From positions 5,828,001 through 5,892,000 of the forward strand of contig NZ_CP114205.1 of assembly GCF_027497495.1 (NCBI RefSeq): a DNA stretch of 64,000 nt. Reading direction: 5' to 3'. Positions 1-8,983 of the stretch are shown here, piece by piece. A model generated the notes under the pieces. It worked only from the letters and a program-made list of their open reading frames with translations. It ran no database searches and was not told the DNA's origin. The translations under genes and the position numbers were made by a program. The stretch is from Streptomyces tubercidicus (GTDB lineage: Bacteria; Actinomycetota; Actinomycetes; Streptomycetales; Streptomycetaceae). The stretch's first letter is position 1; each line of letters begins with the position of its first letter.

Positions 1-2
1 GG

Positions 3-968
3 CTTCTGGTGCGCTCGTTCGGCTACGCGGCCGACCAAGTGCGCAGCATGGACGTGGTGACCGCCGACGGCAGCCTGCGCCACGTCACCCCGGACAGCGA
101 GCCCGACCTGTATTGGGCGCTGCTGGGCGGCCGGGACAACTTCGGCATCGTGACGCGTCTGGAAATGGGCCTCGTCCCGGTGGCCAGGTTGTACGGCGGA
201 GGACTCTTCTACGATGCCGAAGCGGCGCCCGACGTCCTCCAGGCGTACCTGCGCTGGACCGCCGGCCTGCCGCAGGAGATGAACTCCTCAGTGGCGCTGA
301 TTCCGATGCCGGACGACGAGGACGTGCCCGAGCCGATGCGCGGCCGGCACATCTATCACGTGCGGATCGCCTTCACCGGCAGCCAGGAAGAGGGTGAGCG
401 GCTGGTCGCGCCGCTGCGCGAGACGGCCGGCCCGGTGCTCTTCGAGATGCTGCGGGAGATGCCGTACGCGGAGAGCGCTTCCATCCACGACGACCCCCCG
501 GTGGCGGTGCCGTTCCTTCGGGAGGTCGCCCTGTTCGAGGAGCTCGGAGAGGACGCGCTGGCCACGATCCTGAAGCACGCCGGGCCGCAGGCGCCGGTGC
601 CTTGCGTGGTGGAGCTGCGGCATCTGGGCGGCGCCCTGGCAGCAGCGCCTGCGCACCCCAACGCGGTGGCGCACCGGGAGGCGCAGTACCTCCTGTCCGT
701 CGTCACCCTGTTGTTCGGTGTCACGGAGAAGGACACCCGACCGGTCCTCAAGGGCCTCTTCGACGCACTGGAGCCCTGGAACACCGGCAGCAGCCTGAAC
801 TTCATGGGGCACGGCGAGAACGCCGGACCGGAGCAGGTCCGCACCGCCTACGCGCCGGAGGCACTCCAGCGGCTGGGTGAGATCAAGGCGTCCCACGATC
901 CGGAGAACCTCTTCCGCCTCAACTACAACATCGCACCAACGGGCAACGGCGCGGCCACCACGAGCTGA
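3..968 (+). CDS. FAD-linked oxidase, BBE class (5' end outside window)
   Basis: This is the C-terminal part of a flavin oxidase of the berberine-bridge class. The frame is open at the window edge, so the GTG at 9 is internal and the real start lies to the left. The end of the FAD-binding domain is visible (RSFGYAADQV, VVTADG, LLGGRDNFGIVT in the first 50 residues), then the substrate domain, closing with HDPENLFRLNYN, the usual C-terminal signature. The His that would bind FAD covalently is upstream and cannot be checked. Relatives oxidise alcohols, sugars or ring carbons late in natural-product pathways (for example AknOx). The substrate here is unknown. The gene shows that the cluster continues left of the window. 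Confidence 0.85.
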   Translation, partial: LLVRSFGYAADQVRSMDVVTADGSLRHVTPDSEPDLYWALLGGRDNFGIVTRLEMGLVPVARLYGGGLFYDAEAAPDVLQAYLRWTAGLPQEMNSSVALIPMPDDEDVPEPMRGRHIYHVRIAFTGSQEEGERLVAPLRETAGPVLFEMLREMPYAESASIHDDPPVAVPFLREVALFEELGEDALATILKHAGPQAPVPCVVELRHLGGALAAAPAHPNAVAHREAQYLLSVVTLLFGVTEKDTRPVLKGLFDALEPWNTGSSLNFMGHGENAGPEQVRTAYAPEALQRLGEIKASHDPENLFRLNYNIAPTGNGAATTS

Positions 969-982
969 GCCGAGCCTCCGAC

Positions 983-1009
983 GCCGGCCGCCACTGTACG
1001 GTGGCCGGC
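983..1009 (+). terminator. Possible terminator after the FAD oxidase
   Basis: Imperfect GC-rich hairpin 15 bases after the oxidase stop. Left arm 984-994 and right arm 1001-1008 (CCGG and CCAC paired with GTGG and CCGG, a three-base bulge on the left), loop of six. There is no T run. Confidence 0.3.
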
Positions 1010-1085
1010 CCCCCAAGCGCCCGTCCCGGCGAAAGTCCCCCGCACGCTGGGACGGGCCCCAACTTCCCCCTCAATGGAGTCATCG

Positions 1086-1538
1086 ATGAACCCCTCGTCC
1101 TCCGCCGCAGGAACGTCCGGCGGTGTGGGCCGTGACACGCACGCCGACAGCGCCACCGGCGGCCGGCTGCGCCGTGTGATCGCCATGGACGCGGCCGGCA
1201 TGGCGGTGGTCGGCGTCGTGTACCTGGTCGCCGCGTCTCCGTTGGGCAGCCTGTTCGGGCCCGGCACTGTGCTGGTGGCCGTCGTCGGCGGCGTGATGCT
1301 GGCAGCGGGAGCGGGCATCGCCCTCGTGGCCAGGCTCCGTCCCATCCCGGCCGGCGCGGTGCGCGGCGTTATCGGCGGTGGAGTCTTCTGGATCCTGCTG
1401 AGCCTGGCCGCCCTCGCCCTCGGCTGGCTGGACCTGACCACCACCGGCCTGGTGTGGACATGGCTGCAAATTCTGCCCGTCGCGGTCTTCGCGTCCTTGC
1501 AGACCCTGGCGCTGCGCGCAGATCTGCGCGCGGCCTGA
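1086..1538 (+). CDS. Small integral membrane protein, unknown function
   Basis: A 150-residue protein with about four hydrophobic segments after a hydrophilic N-terminal 35 residues; short Arg-containing loops separate the helices. ATG codons occur in frame at 1074 and 1086. I choose 1086 because GGAG at 1076-1079 sits six bases before it, while nothing resembling a ribosome site precedes 1074. I do not recognise the family. It follows the FAD oxidase on the same strand and is convergent with the next gene. A link to the pathway rests on position only. Confidence 0.65.
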   Translation: MNPSSSAAGTSGGVGRDTHADSATGGRLRRVIAMDAAGMAVVGVVYLVAASPLGSLFGPGTVLVAVVGGVMLAAGAGIALVARLRPIPAGAVRGVIGGGVFWILLSLAALALGWLDLTTTGLVWTWLQILPVAVFASLQTLALRADLRAA

Positions 1539-1576
1539 CCCGGCCCGTACCGCTCCGCCGGTTCCCCGGCGCGGGC

Positions 1577-1924
1577 TCAGCCGGCCGCCGGCGGCGAGAG
1601 CGCCAGCCCCAGACCGCCGAGACCGGGCAGCGCGTGCTTCCCCTCGACGGTCGCCTCCACGTCGAACCATTCCCGGAAGTCGAGTGGCAGGCCGATCAGT
1701 TCACCAGCACTGCGTGGCAGCACCGCCGCTTCGGCGGCCTCCTTCGACTCCCAGATGAACACGGCGCCCCAGCGGTTCTTCTCCGGGTCGGACACCCAGA
1801 CCTTCAGCAGCAGGCCGGGGATGTCCGACCAGGACTGCTCGGCCTCCTCACGCAGGAACTCGCGCAGTGTCTCCGCGCAGTGCTGCGAATCGGTGAGATC
1901 CCACCAGGCGATCATGGCTTTCAT
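1577..1924 (-). CDS. Small YdhR/ABM-like ferredoxin-fold protein
   Basis: A 115-residue protein starting MKAMIAWWDL. Its length and pattern (N-terminal strand, acidic helix, KVWVSDPEKNRWGAVFIWES strand pair, a second helix, then a final strand) match the dimeric alpha-beta barrel proteins that include YdhR and the antibiotic-biosynthesis monooxygenases. GGGAGG nine bases before the ATG at 1924 supports this start; the longer frame upstream has no comparable site. Such proteins act as cofactor-free monooxygenases or as helpers in polyketide oxidation. It is divergent from the ligase gene at 2172 and probably shares control with it through the repeats at 2008-2061. Confidence 0.65.
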   Translation of the reverse strand: MKAMIAWWDLTDSQHCAETLREFLREEAEQSWSDIPGLLLKVWVSDPEKNRWGAVFIWESKEAAEAAVLPRSAGELIGLPLDFREWFDVEATVEGKHALPGLGGLGLALSPPAAG

Positions 1925-2007
1925 CGGGCGATGCCTCCCACTTCCTCTACGGGCCTCTCGGTACGCGTCCTGCGGGCCAGCATACGAAGGGCGCGATGGA
2001 GCCCAGG

Positions 2008-2066
2008 GCCAGTACTCAGGCTCTTGAAGTCCCGGGGACGCGAGGCGAGTTGAGTACTGGCTACTC
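2008..2066. promoter_or_regulatory. Paired inverted repeat in a divergent promoter region
   Basis: Two 11-base arms, GCCAGTACTCA (2008-2018) and TGAGTACTGGC (2051-2061), are exact reverse complements 32 bases apart. Each is centred on the palindrome AGTACT. A second dyad, GAGTA-N5-TACTC (2052-2066), overlaps the right arm. The block sits between the divergent genes at 1924(-) and 2172(+), so it looks like an operator pair for one dimeric regulator. The regulator is not identified. Confidence 0.5.
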
Positions 2067-2171
2067 ATGTGCGCGGCCCCGCCGGGGTGGTCGACTGCTG
2101 ACATCCGTCAGCTCGGCTTCGGCCCGGCCGGCGGGGCCTCATGCCGGTCCCGCCGTATTTGAGGAGGACAT

Positions 2172-3272
2172 GTGGCGCGTGCAGAGCTCTCTCCCCTGGA
2201 GCTTCCCTATGACGCGGACCCGGACCCGGATGAGGTCGTCCGGGCGGCGATGCGCTGGCACTTCAGCCCCGAGACCGGTACCCCGTTCTGGCTCGGGCGG
2301 GCGGCGTCGCTGGAGTTCGACCCCCTCACGGACGTCAAGTGCTACGACGACCTGCGGCTTTTCCCCAACGTCGCCAATGAACTGCGCGATGTGCCCGCCG
2401 CCGACCTCGTGCCGCGCGGCTACGGAAAACACCCCGACATCGTCGGCGTCTACGAGAGCGGCGGCACCACCGGCGCCCCCAAGCGCGTGGTGTGCCCGCG
2501 CGACTGGCTGGAGAAGCTGGTCGACTGGAGCAACGCCAACCTGGACGTGCACGGCTTCCCCCGCGGCGTGGACTGGCTCGGCATCACCCCGTCGGGACCG
2601 CACATCGTCGGCGAGATCTTCCGCCGTTCCGCGGTCACCCACGGCCGGTACGGCTTCCAGGTCGACCTTGACCCACGCTGGGTGAAGCGGCTCATAGCCG
2701 ACGGCAAGGCCGCGCAGGCGGACGCCTACGCGGAGCACGTCGTCGACCAGGCCGCCGACATCCTGCGCACCCAGCCCATCGGCGTGATGACAGTGACGCC
2801 GCCCCTCCTGGATCGCATCGCCCAGCGTGAGGACCTGGTCGAGCTCATCAACGAGAAGGTAGGGGCTATCCGTTGGGGCGGCACCCAGATGGACGCCGAC
2901 ACCGAGCAGCTGTACCGCACGGAGATCTTCCCCGACACCGCCCTGTACGGCCACTATGGCAGCACGATGATCCTCGGCATCGCCGGCCAGCGGCACGGCA
3001 CCCCCCTGGGCGAGCCATGCGTCTTCGACACCTTCGCGCCGTACATCACCTTCCAGGTGGTGGAACCGGAGACCGGCAGGCCGGTCGAGTACGGCCGACG
3101 CGGCCAGGTCGTGATGCACCACGTCAGCAAGGCGCTTCTCCTGCCCAACAACCTCGAACGCGACACCGCGGTGCGGGTCGCCGCACCCGCCGGCAGCATC
3201 GGTGACTCGGCGGCCGGCATCGCGCCGGTCGAGCGCTTCGACAACGAGGCCGTCATCGAAGGGGTCTACTGA
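2172..3272 (+). CDS. Adenylate-forming acid ligase, EhpF/LuxE-like, short form
   Basis: A 366-residue member of the adenylating (ANL) superfamily. The phosphate-binding loop ESGGTTGAPKRV is near residues 94-105, and YGHYGSTM near 259-266 matches the adenine-pocket motif. The length equals the N-terminal core only: the usual ~110-residue C-terminal lid with its catalytic Lys is missing, as in the phenazine ligase EhpF and in LuxE. Start GTG 2172 follows GAGGAGG at 2161-2167. The stop overlaps the next gene by one base, so the two are probably translated together. Expected role: activate a carboxylic acid as acyl-AMP and pass it to a thiol or directly to the partner reductase. The acid is not known. 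Confidence 0.8.
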   Translation: MARAELSPLELPYDADPDPDEVVRAAMRWHFSPETGTPFWLGRAASLEFDPLTDVKCYDDLRLFPNVANELRDVPAADLVPRGYGKHPDIVGVYESGGTTGAPKRVVCPRDWLEKLVDWSNANLDVHGFPRGVDWLGITPSGPHIVGEIFRRSAVTHGRYGFQVDLDPRWVKRLIADGKAAQADAYAEHVVDQAADILRTQPIGVMTVTPPLLDRIAQREDLVELINEKVGAIRWGGTQMDADTEQLYRTEIFPDTALYGHYGSTMILGIAGQRHGTPLGEPCVFDTFAPYITFQVVEPETGRPVEYGRRGQVVMHHVSKALLLPNNLERDTAVRVAAPAGSIGDSAAGIAPVERFDNEAVIEGVY

Positions 3273-4678
3273 TGGGAACCATGACGCAGACGCCCCCTCA
3301 GGAGACCCCACCGCCCGGGGTGCCCGTACTGGACGCACTGGGGCCGTCCGGCGCTTACCGCACGCGTAACCGCCAAGAGGTCCGGGATGTCACCGGCGCG
3401 GTCATGGCCGAGCTGTGCCTGGCCCCCGCGCTTTTCGTCAACCGCACCATGAAGGCACTGCGCGGTGCTTCTGCGCTGCCTGCCGCGCAGCGCGCCGCAG
3501 CGCTGGCCCGGGCCGGCGAACTCTTCAGGACTGCCACGCTGGGCGGCATGACCGTGCAGGAGTACGAAGCGGCCGTCACCCGGGTGTCCGGGCTGCCGAT
3601 CAGCGTCGTGCGTACGGCCACCAAGACCTGCGCCGAGCGGGTCGGCCAGTCCTACCGCAGCGTCCAACTCGCCTGCCCCGCCGGGGCCGTATCCGACTGG
3701 CGTGATCCACTGGCCCGCACCGGTCAGGCGGTGTGGACCCGGCGCGGTGACGTGCTGGCCGTCCACGTGCCCGGCAACCACCCCGGCACCCATGGTTTCT
3801 GGCCGGAAGCGCTGGCACTGGGCTACCGGGTCGCCGTACGCCCCTCCGCCCGGGAGCCGTTCACTGCGCACCGGCTGGTGCTGGCGCTGCGCGAGGCAGG
3901 GTTCGGCGACGACCAGGTGGCGCTGCTGCCGTGCGGGCACGACGCGGCCGACGCCATCGTGCGGGGCGCTGACCTCGCCTACGGCGGCGACGAGATCATC
4001 CGCCGGTACGCGGATGACCCCGGCGTGCTCTCACTGCGACCGGGCCGCTCAAAGATTCTGCTGACCGCTGACACCGAGTGGCGCGAGCACCTCGACATGA
4101 TCGTCGACTCGGTCGTCCGGCACGGCGGCAGCGGATGTGTCAACGCCACCGCGATACTCGTCGAGGGCGACCCCGCACCACTGGCCGGAGCCGTCGCAGA
4201 GCGGCTGGCCGCCTTGCCGAGCCTGCCGCCGAACGACGAGAGGGCCTGCCTGCCGGTCCAGCAGAGCAAGGCGGCACGGGCGTTGGAGACCTATGTGCTC
4301 GAACGCGCCCAGGGGACCCGGGCATGGCTCGGTGGCACCGGATTCGTCGACGAACTCGGCGACGGCAGCGCCGTGCTGCGCGCCGCGGTTCACCAGCTGG
4401 ACGGGGCCGACGCCCCGCAGCTGGGTGCGGAGCTGCCCTTCCCGTGTGTGTGGATCGCACCATGGGGCCGGGCCGACGGCATCGCACCGCTGCGCGACAC
4501 GCTGGTACTGACGGCCGTCACCCAGGACGAGGCGCTCGTCGACGCCCTGGTCGAGGAGCCGACGATCAGCAATCTGCACATCGGCAGCCATGCCACGCAC
4601 TGGCACCGGCCGGGGCTCCCGCACGACGACTATCTCGGAGACTTCCTGATGCGCAGCAAGACGCTGGTCCGCGTCTGA
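3272..4678 (+). CDS. Acyl reductase, LuxC/EhpG-like (aldehyde dehydrogenase fold)
   Basis: A 468-residue protein of the aldehyde-dehydrogenase superfamily, closest in architecture to the LuxC acyl-CoA/acyl-enzyme reductases. The candidate nucleophile is Cys289 in GGSGCVNATAI; a nucleotide-binding region lies around residues 160-230 (VHVPGNHPGTH). Paired with the ligase just upstream it would reduce an activated acid to an aldehyde with NAD(P)H. The same pairing (EhpF/EhpG) converts a ring carboxylate to a formyl group in griseoluteic acid biosynthesis. The ATG at 3272 overlaps the previous stop; ATG 3281 is an alternative. The gene ends convergent with the LysR regulator. Confidence 0.75.
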   Translation: MGTMTQTPPQETPPPGVPVLDALGPSGAYRTRNRQEVRDVTGAVMAELCLAPALFVNRTMKALRGASALPAAQRAAALARAGELFRTATLGGMTVQEYEAAVTRVSGLPISVVRTATKTCAERVGQSYRSVQLACPAGAVSDWRDPLARTGQAVWTRRGDVLAVHVPGNHPGTHGFWPEALALGYRVAVRPSAREPFTAHRLVLALREAGFGDDQVALLPCGHDAADAIVRGADLAYGGDEIIRRYADDPGVLSLRPGRSKILLTADTEWREHLDMIVDSVVRHGGSGCVNATAILVEGDPAPLAGAVAERLAALPSLPPNDERACLPVQQSKAARALETYVLERAQGTRAWLGGTGFVDELGDGSAVLRAAVHQLDGADAPQLGAELPFPCVWIAPWGRADGIAPLRDTLVLTAVTQDEALVDALVEEPTISNLHIGSHATHWHRPGLPHDDYLGDFLMRSKTLVRV

Positions 4679-4713
4679 CGCCGGAATGCCTCCGGGCGTG
4701 CGGCACCACCTGG

Positions 4714-5601
4714 TCAGAGTGACGGCACCACGGCGCAGGCGAGGTCGACGAAGGCCTGGCCGGCGGGGCTGGCGGGCCTTTCCGCCGGCCAGGCCAGCGC
4801 GACCCTGGTCCGAATGCGCGGCGCCACGATCTCCAGACCCCGCAACCGGACGCCGTGGCGGCGGGCGAAGGGCGCGGGCAGCACCGCGACCCCCAGTCCG
4901 CGACCGGCCAGCTCCACCAGCCGGTGCGGGTCCCCGGCCTCCATCGTGACCCGGGGCTGGAACCCCGCCGCCTCGCACGCCTCGTCGAGGCCCGTGCGCG
5001 CGCCCGTTCCCTGCGGCAGACAAATCAACGGCCGGTCCCGCAGGTCCGCCAGCGCCACCTCACTGCCCACCGCCAGCGGGTCCTCCTGCACCACGGCCGC
5101 CACCAGCGCTTCGTCCACCACCACACGGGTGTTGAGCCCCGCGGGCAGCTGCCTGCCGGTACTGATCAGCGCGACGTCGAGCTGACCGTCCCGCAGCCCG
5201 GCCACCAGCTGGTCGGAGGACGCCTCCGAGAGCCGGATCTCCACCTCCGGATACGTCCGGTGAAAGTCCGCCAGCAGGTCGGAGACGGGCACTGAGGAGA
5301 AGGACGTCACAAGGCCCACGGCCAGCCGGCCGCGGACCAGCCCCGCCAGCTCGTCCAGCGCCAGCCGTGCGTCGGTGACGGCCGACAAAGCAGCCTTGGC
5401 GTGCGGCAGGAAGGTGGCACCGGCCTGTGTCAGCCGAACCGCGGGCCCGGCCCTGTCCAGCAGTTCCTGACCCAACTCCCGCTCCAGGCGGCGAATCTGT
5501 GCACTGACCCCGGGCTGCGCGACATGCATGCGTGCGGCAGCCCTGGTGAAGCTCCGCTCCTCCACCACGGCCAGGAAGTACTCCAGCTGACGCAGCTCCA
5601 T
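4714..5601 (-). CDS. LysR-family transcriptional regulator
   Basis: A 295-residue protein. Residues 1-60 form the winged helix-turn-helix (ELRQLEYFLAVVEERSFTRA, AQPGVSAQIRRLERELG), and residues 90-290 the periplasmic-binding-like effector domain. Length and layout are standard. It is divergent from the ACP gene at 5725, with 123 bases between start codons, the normal arrangement for a LysR protein that controls both its own gene and the neighbouring operon. It is therefore the best candidate for local control of the KS/ACP/thioesterase operon. The effector is unknown. Confidence 0.9.
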   Translation of the reverse strand: MELRQLEYFLAVVEERSFTRAAARMHVAQPGVSAQIRRLERELGQELLDRAGPAVRLTQAGATFLPHAKAALSAVTDARLALDELAGLVRGRLAVGLVTSFSSVPVSDLLADFHRTYPEVEIRLSEASSDQLVAGLRDGQLDVALISTGRQLPAGLNTRVVVDEALVAAVVQEDPLAVGSEVALADLRDRPLICLPQGTGARTGLDEACEAAGFQPRVTMEAGDPHRLVELAGRGLGVAVLPAPFARRHGVRLRGLEIVAPRIRTRVALAWPAERPASPAGQAFVDLACAVVPSL

Positions 5602-5724
5602 AACCGCTCATTCTAAGGATCAGACCACTTCGTTATTGGAACGGCGTCCCGCCCGCCGAGCACGATGACGGTGCTCGACAGGGCGACAACTCACGTGGAC
5701 ACAGTCAAAAAGACGGGTGGTTGC

Positions 5725-6126
5725 ATGAACTCGCATGCGGACGACGCCCTCGGCGGCGGGGACGAGCTATTGCCCCTGGTGTCCGAGCTGTGGTGCGAAG
5801 CACTCGGACTTCCCGAGGTGAACCCGTCGGACAACTTCTTCGACCTGGGCGGGCATTCGCTGCTGCTGCACACCGTGCGGGACAGGCTGCACGAACGTCT
5901 CGGTCGCGACATACCGCTGGTCGAACTCTTCCAGTACCCCACTGTCCGTGCACTTGCCGAGTACCTCGCCGGCGCCACGTCGGGCGGCGCCCCGGGAGCA
6001 GGTGGAGCGTCCGGCGCCCTGGGCGGACGGCTCGCCCGTCTGGAGGCACGGCGGGGCGGACGGCGCACCGCGTCCGGGGCGGGAGTCCGGGCAGACCAGT
6101 ACCGTGAGGAAGAAGAGGCATGGTGA
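5725..6126 (+). CDS. Stand-alone acyl/peptidyl carrier protein
   Basis: A 133-residue protein with one carrier domain at residues 8-82. The attachment site is Ser45 in LGGHSLLLH, preceded by NPSDNFFDLGG. This motif is typical of carrier domains of NRPSs and modular PKSs, not of the type II PKS ACP at 25,834. A basic, low-complexity tail of ~45 residues follows. ATG 5725 is preferred over 5665 because only the former has a purine-rich site (GGGTGG) in reach. The stop overlaps the start of the KS gene by seven bases. It likely holds the acyl group made or activated by the neighbouring enzymes. Confidence 0.85.
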   Translation: MNSHADDALGGGDELLPLVSELWCEALGLPEVNPSDNFFDLGGHSLLLHTVRDRLHERLGRDIPLVELFQYPTVRALAEYLAGATSGGAPGAGGASGALGGRLARLEARRGGRRTASGAGVRADQYREEEEAW

Positions 6127-8915
6127 CCCCCACAAGCGCGCGGCCGGACGAGTCCGACCGGACCGAAGCGGCCGCGTCCGGCACCGGACAGCAGATCGCG
6201 ATCATCGGCATGGCCTGCCGCTACCCCGGCGCGGACAGCCCCGAGGCGTTCTGGCGGAACCTGGCCGACGGCGTCGGGTCCGTCACCCGCTTCCCCGCGG
6301 TCCCCGTCCCCGGCACTCGCGCGGATGGAGCGGTCCAGCAGTACACACCGGCCCGCGGCCTCCTCACGGACCCCGGCCATTTCGACGCCGGCTACTTCGG
6401 CTACTCGCCCAGGGAAGCCCGGCTCATCAGCCCCCAGCAGAGGCTGTTCCTGGAGTGTGCCGCGCAGGCACTGGAGGACGCGGGCCAGGACCCGGCGCGC
6501 AGCACGGCCACCTTCGGCATCTACGGCGGTGGCACCGACAACGGCTACGGCCAGATCCTGCGCGAACGCCGGCACGAACTGCCCGGCGTCACCGACTGGG
6601 ACATCCTCCTCGGCACCGCCCCCGACTACCAGGTCTCCCGCGTCGCCTACAAGCTCGGCTTCACCGGCCCGGCCATCACCGTGCAAACGGCCTGCTCCAC
6701 GTCCCTCGTCGCCGTGCACATGGCCGTGCAGGGGCTGCTCAGCGGTGACTGCGACGTCGCGCTCGCGGGCGCGGCCGCCGTGCACGTACCGGACAAGGAG
6801 AGCCAGTACACCCCGGGCGGCATCATCTCCGCCCGGGGAGAGTGCCGTACCTTCGACGCCGCCGCGGACGGCACCGTCGGCGGCGACGGCGTCGGCATCG
6901 TGGTCCTCAAGCGGCTCGCCGACGCGCAGGCCGACGGCGACCGCGTCCTGGCCGTGCTCCGCGGCACCGCCGTGAACAACGACGGTGCTCACCGTGTCGG
7001 TTACACGGCGCCGAGCATCGAGGGCCAGACCGCGGTGATCCGCGAGGCCCAGCTCGTCGCCCAAGTCGACGCCGGCACGATTGGCTACGTCGAGGCGCAC
7101 GGCACCGCCACCCCGGTGGGTGACCCCATCGAACTGAGCGCTCTCACCGAGGCGTTCCGTCGTGACACCGACCGCACCGGCTACTGCTGGATCGGCTCGG
7201 TCAAGACCAACATCGGGCACACCGACGCCGCCGCGGGCGCTGCTGGACTCATCAAGACGGTGCTTGCTCTCCAACACCGCAGCATCCCGCCGAGCCTGAA
7301 CTACGAGAAGCCCAATCCGCAGTTCGATTTCGATGCCAGCCCCTTCCGGGTCGTCACCCGGCTCACTCCGTGGACCGCGGGAGACACCCCGCGCCGGGCG
7401 GCAGTCAGCGCGTTCGGCATCGGCGGCACCAACACACATGTCATCCTCGAAGAGGCCCCGCCCCGTCCGGCACCGTCACCCGCCGCCCCGCACCAGCTCC
7501 TGGTGCTCTCGGCCAAGACGTCCCCGGCCCTGACCGACATGGCCGGACGACTCGCCACCCGGCTGCGTGACGCGCCCCCGGGCGATCTCGCCGATGTCGC
7601 CTGGACCCTGCAGACCGGCCGCCGGGAACACGAGCACCGCGCCTACGCGGTGGTGCGGGACGCCGACGACGCGGTACGGGCCCTCACCGAGCCCGCGGCA
7701 GGGCAGCTGGTGACCTCCGCCAGTAAGGCGTCCGAGCACCGCGAGGCGGCTTTCCTGTTCACCGGAGCCACCGGACGGACCCTGTCACGCAGCCTGTACG
7801 ACGCCGGAGCCGCTTACCGTACGGCCGTCGACGCGTGCTTCGCCGCCGCCGGGCTCACCGACGACGTGCACGCACTGCTGGACGGCCGGGCGGCCACCGG
7901 CGACAGTGCGCTGGTGGCCGCCTTCGCCCACGAGTACGCGCTGGCCATGACCTGGATCCGATGGGGGATTCGGCCGGCCTCCGTCCTCGCCACCGGTACC
8001 GGCGTCGCAGTCGCCGCCGCCGTCACCAAGGTCCTCCAGGTCGCCGACGCCGTACGCCTCACCGTCGAGCACGCCCGCCGCAGCGGCCCGTCCGCCGGTG
8101 CGTCTCAGCACAGCGGAGGGGCCGGCGATGAGGTGCTGGTGCGCGATTACGCCGAGCTCTTCCGCGAGGCGGCACCAGGGGAGCCCCGGGTGCCGCTGGT
8201 CTTCGCGGCGCTCGGCCGGCGGCTCACCCCCCAAGAGGCGGCCGACCCCCTCAACTGGGCCCGCGCCGCGCTCCAGCCGGACCCGGACCTGCTGGGCCGG
8301 GCGCTGTCCGCGCTGCTGGCCGACCCGCGGCTGGTCCTCCTGGACATGTCGGCGGACCGGTCCCTGCTCGCCGCGGCACGCACTCGGCCCGAGCACACCC
8401 CCAGCCATCTCCTGCTTCCGGAGCCGCACGGGCCTGACGCCGACCTGCCCGCCGACGACTTCGCCGCGGCGCTCGGCACCCTCGGCAGGCTCTGGTCGGC
8501 CGGGTTCCCGGTGCGCTGGCGGCACGTGCACGGTGGGGCACCCCGCGTTCTTCTGCCCCTGCCCACCTACCCCTTCGCGCGCGACCGCTTCATCGTGGAC
8601 CCCGTCGCGCAGGCGGATCGGCAGCAGGACGAGAACCCGGGCGAACCCCGCCCGCACCAGCCGGTCGACCAGCCGGGCGGAGGACGGGGCAAGATCCTGC
8701 CCACCGTGCTGCGGCTGTACGCCGAGATTCTCGGCTTCCCTGAAGTCGGTCCGTCGGACGACTTCTTCGAACTCGGCGGCGACTCCCTCATCGCCGCCCG
8801 GCTCACCGAACGCATCCGTGAGGTCTACCCCGTCGACATCGATGTGCTGTCGGTGTTCGAGGCACCCGCACCCGCCGAACTGGCTGCTGTGATCGAGGAG
8901 CTCCTGGCCCGGTGA
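6120..8915 (+). CDS. KS-(degenerate AT)-ACP modular PKS protein
   Basis: A 931-residue single-module polyketide synthase. The ketosynthase (~residues 24-450) has the full Cys-His-His set: Cys192 in TACSTS, His327 in EAHGTATPVGD, His367 in KTNIGHTDAAAG. The region that should be an acyltransferase (~500-815) keeps the fold outline and the post-AT motif LPTYPFARDRF (~814), but the entry motif is eroded (AFLFTGATG, ~543). The GHSxGE active site is absent: the matching place reads ATGTGVAV (~622). A carrier domain ends the protein, with Ser889 in LGGDSLIAA. There are no reducing domains. The extender or acyl group must therefore come from elsewhere, for example the housekeeping malonyl transferase or the free ACP. 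Confidence 0.85.
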   Translation: MVTPTSARPDESDRTEAAASGTGQQIAIIGMACRYPGADSPEAFWRNLADGVGSVTRFPAVPVPGTRADGAVQQYTPARGLLTDPGHFDAGYFGYSPREARLISPQQRLFLECAAQALEDAGQDPARSTATFGIYGGGTDNGYGQILRERRHELPGVTDWDILLGTAPDYQVSRVAYKLGFTGPAITVQTACSTSLVAVHMAVQGLLSGDCDVALAGAAAVHVPDKESQYTPGGIISARGECRTFDAAADGTVGGDGVGIVVLKRLADAQADGDRVLAVLRGTAVNNDGAHRVGYTAPSIEGQTAVIREAQLVAQVDAGTIGYVEAHGTATPVGDPIELSALTEAFRRDTDRTGYCWIGSVKTNIGHTDAAAGAAGLIKTVLALQHRSIPPSLNYEKPNPQFDFDASPFRVVTRLTPWTAGDTPRRAAVSAFGIGGTNTHVILEEAPPRPAPSPAAPHQLLVLSAKTSPALTDMAGRLATRLRDAPPGDLADVAWTLQTGRREHEHRAYAVVRDADDAVRALTEPAAGQLVTSASKASEHREAAFLFTGATGRTLSRSLYDAGAAYRTAVDACFAAAGLTDDVHALLDGRAATGDSALVAAFAHEYALAMTWIRWGIRPASVLATGTGVAVAAAVTKVLQVADAVRLTVEHARRSGPSAGASQHSGGAGDEVLVRDYAELFREAAPGEPRVPLVFAALGRRLTPQEAADPLNWARAALQPDPDLLGRALSALLADPRLVLLDMSADRSLLAAARTRPEHTPSHLLLPEPHGPDADLPADDFAAALGTLGRLWSAGFPVRWRHVHGGAPRVLLPLPTYPFARDRFIVDPVAQADRQQDENPGEPRPHQPVDQPGGGRGKILPTVLRLYAEILGFPEVGPSDDFFELGGDSLIAARLTERIREVYPVDIDVLSVFEAPAPAELAAVIEELLAR

Positions 8916-8983
8916 CCCCCGGGCCGCCGAACCGGGGCCGACGACCGACGTGCCCGACCGCCCACCAGAACGCAAGGAACCTC

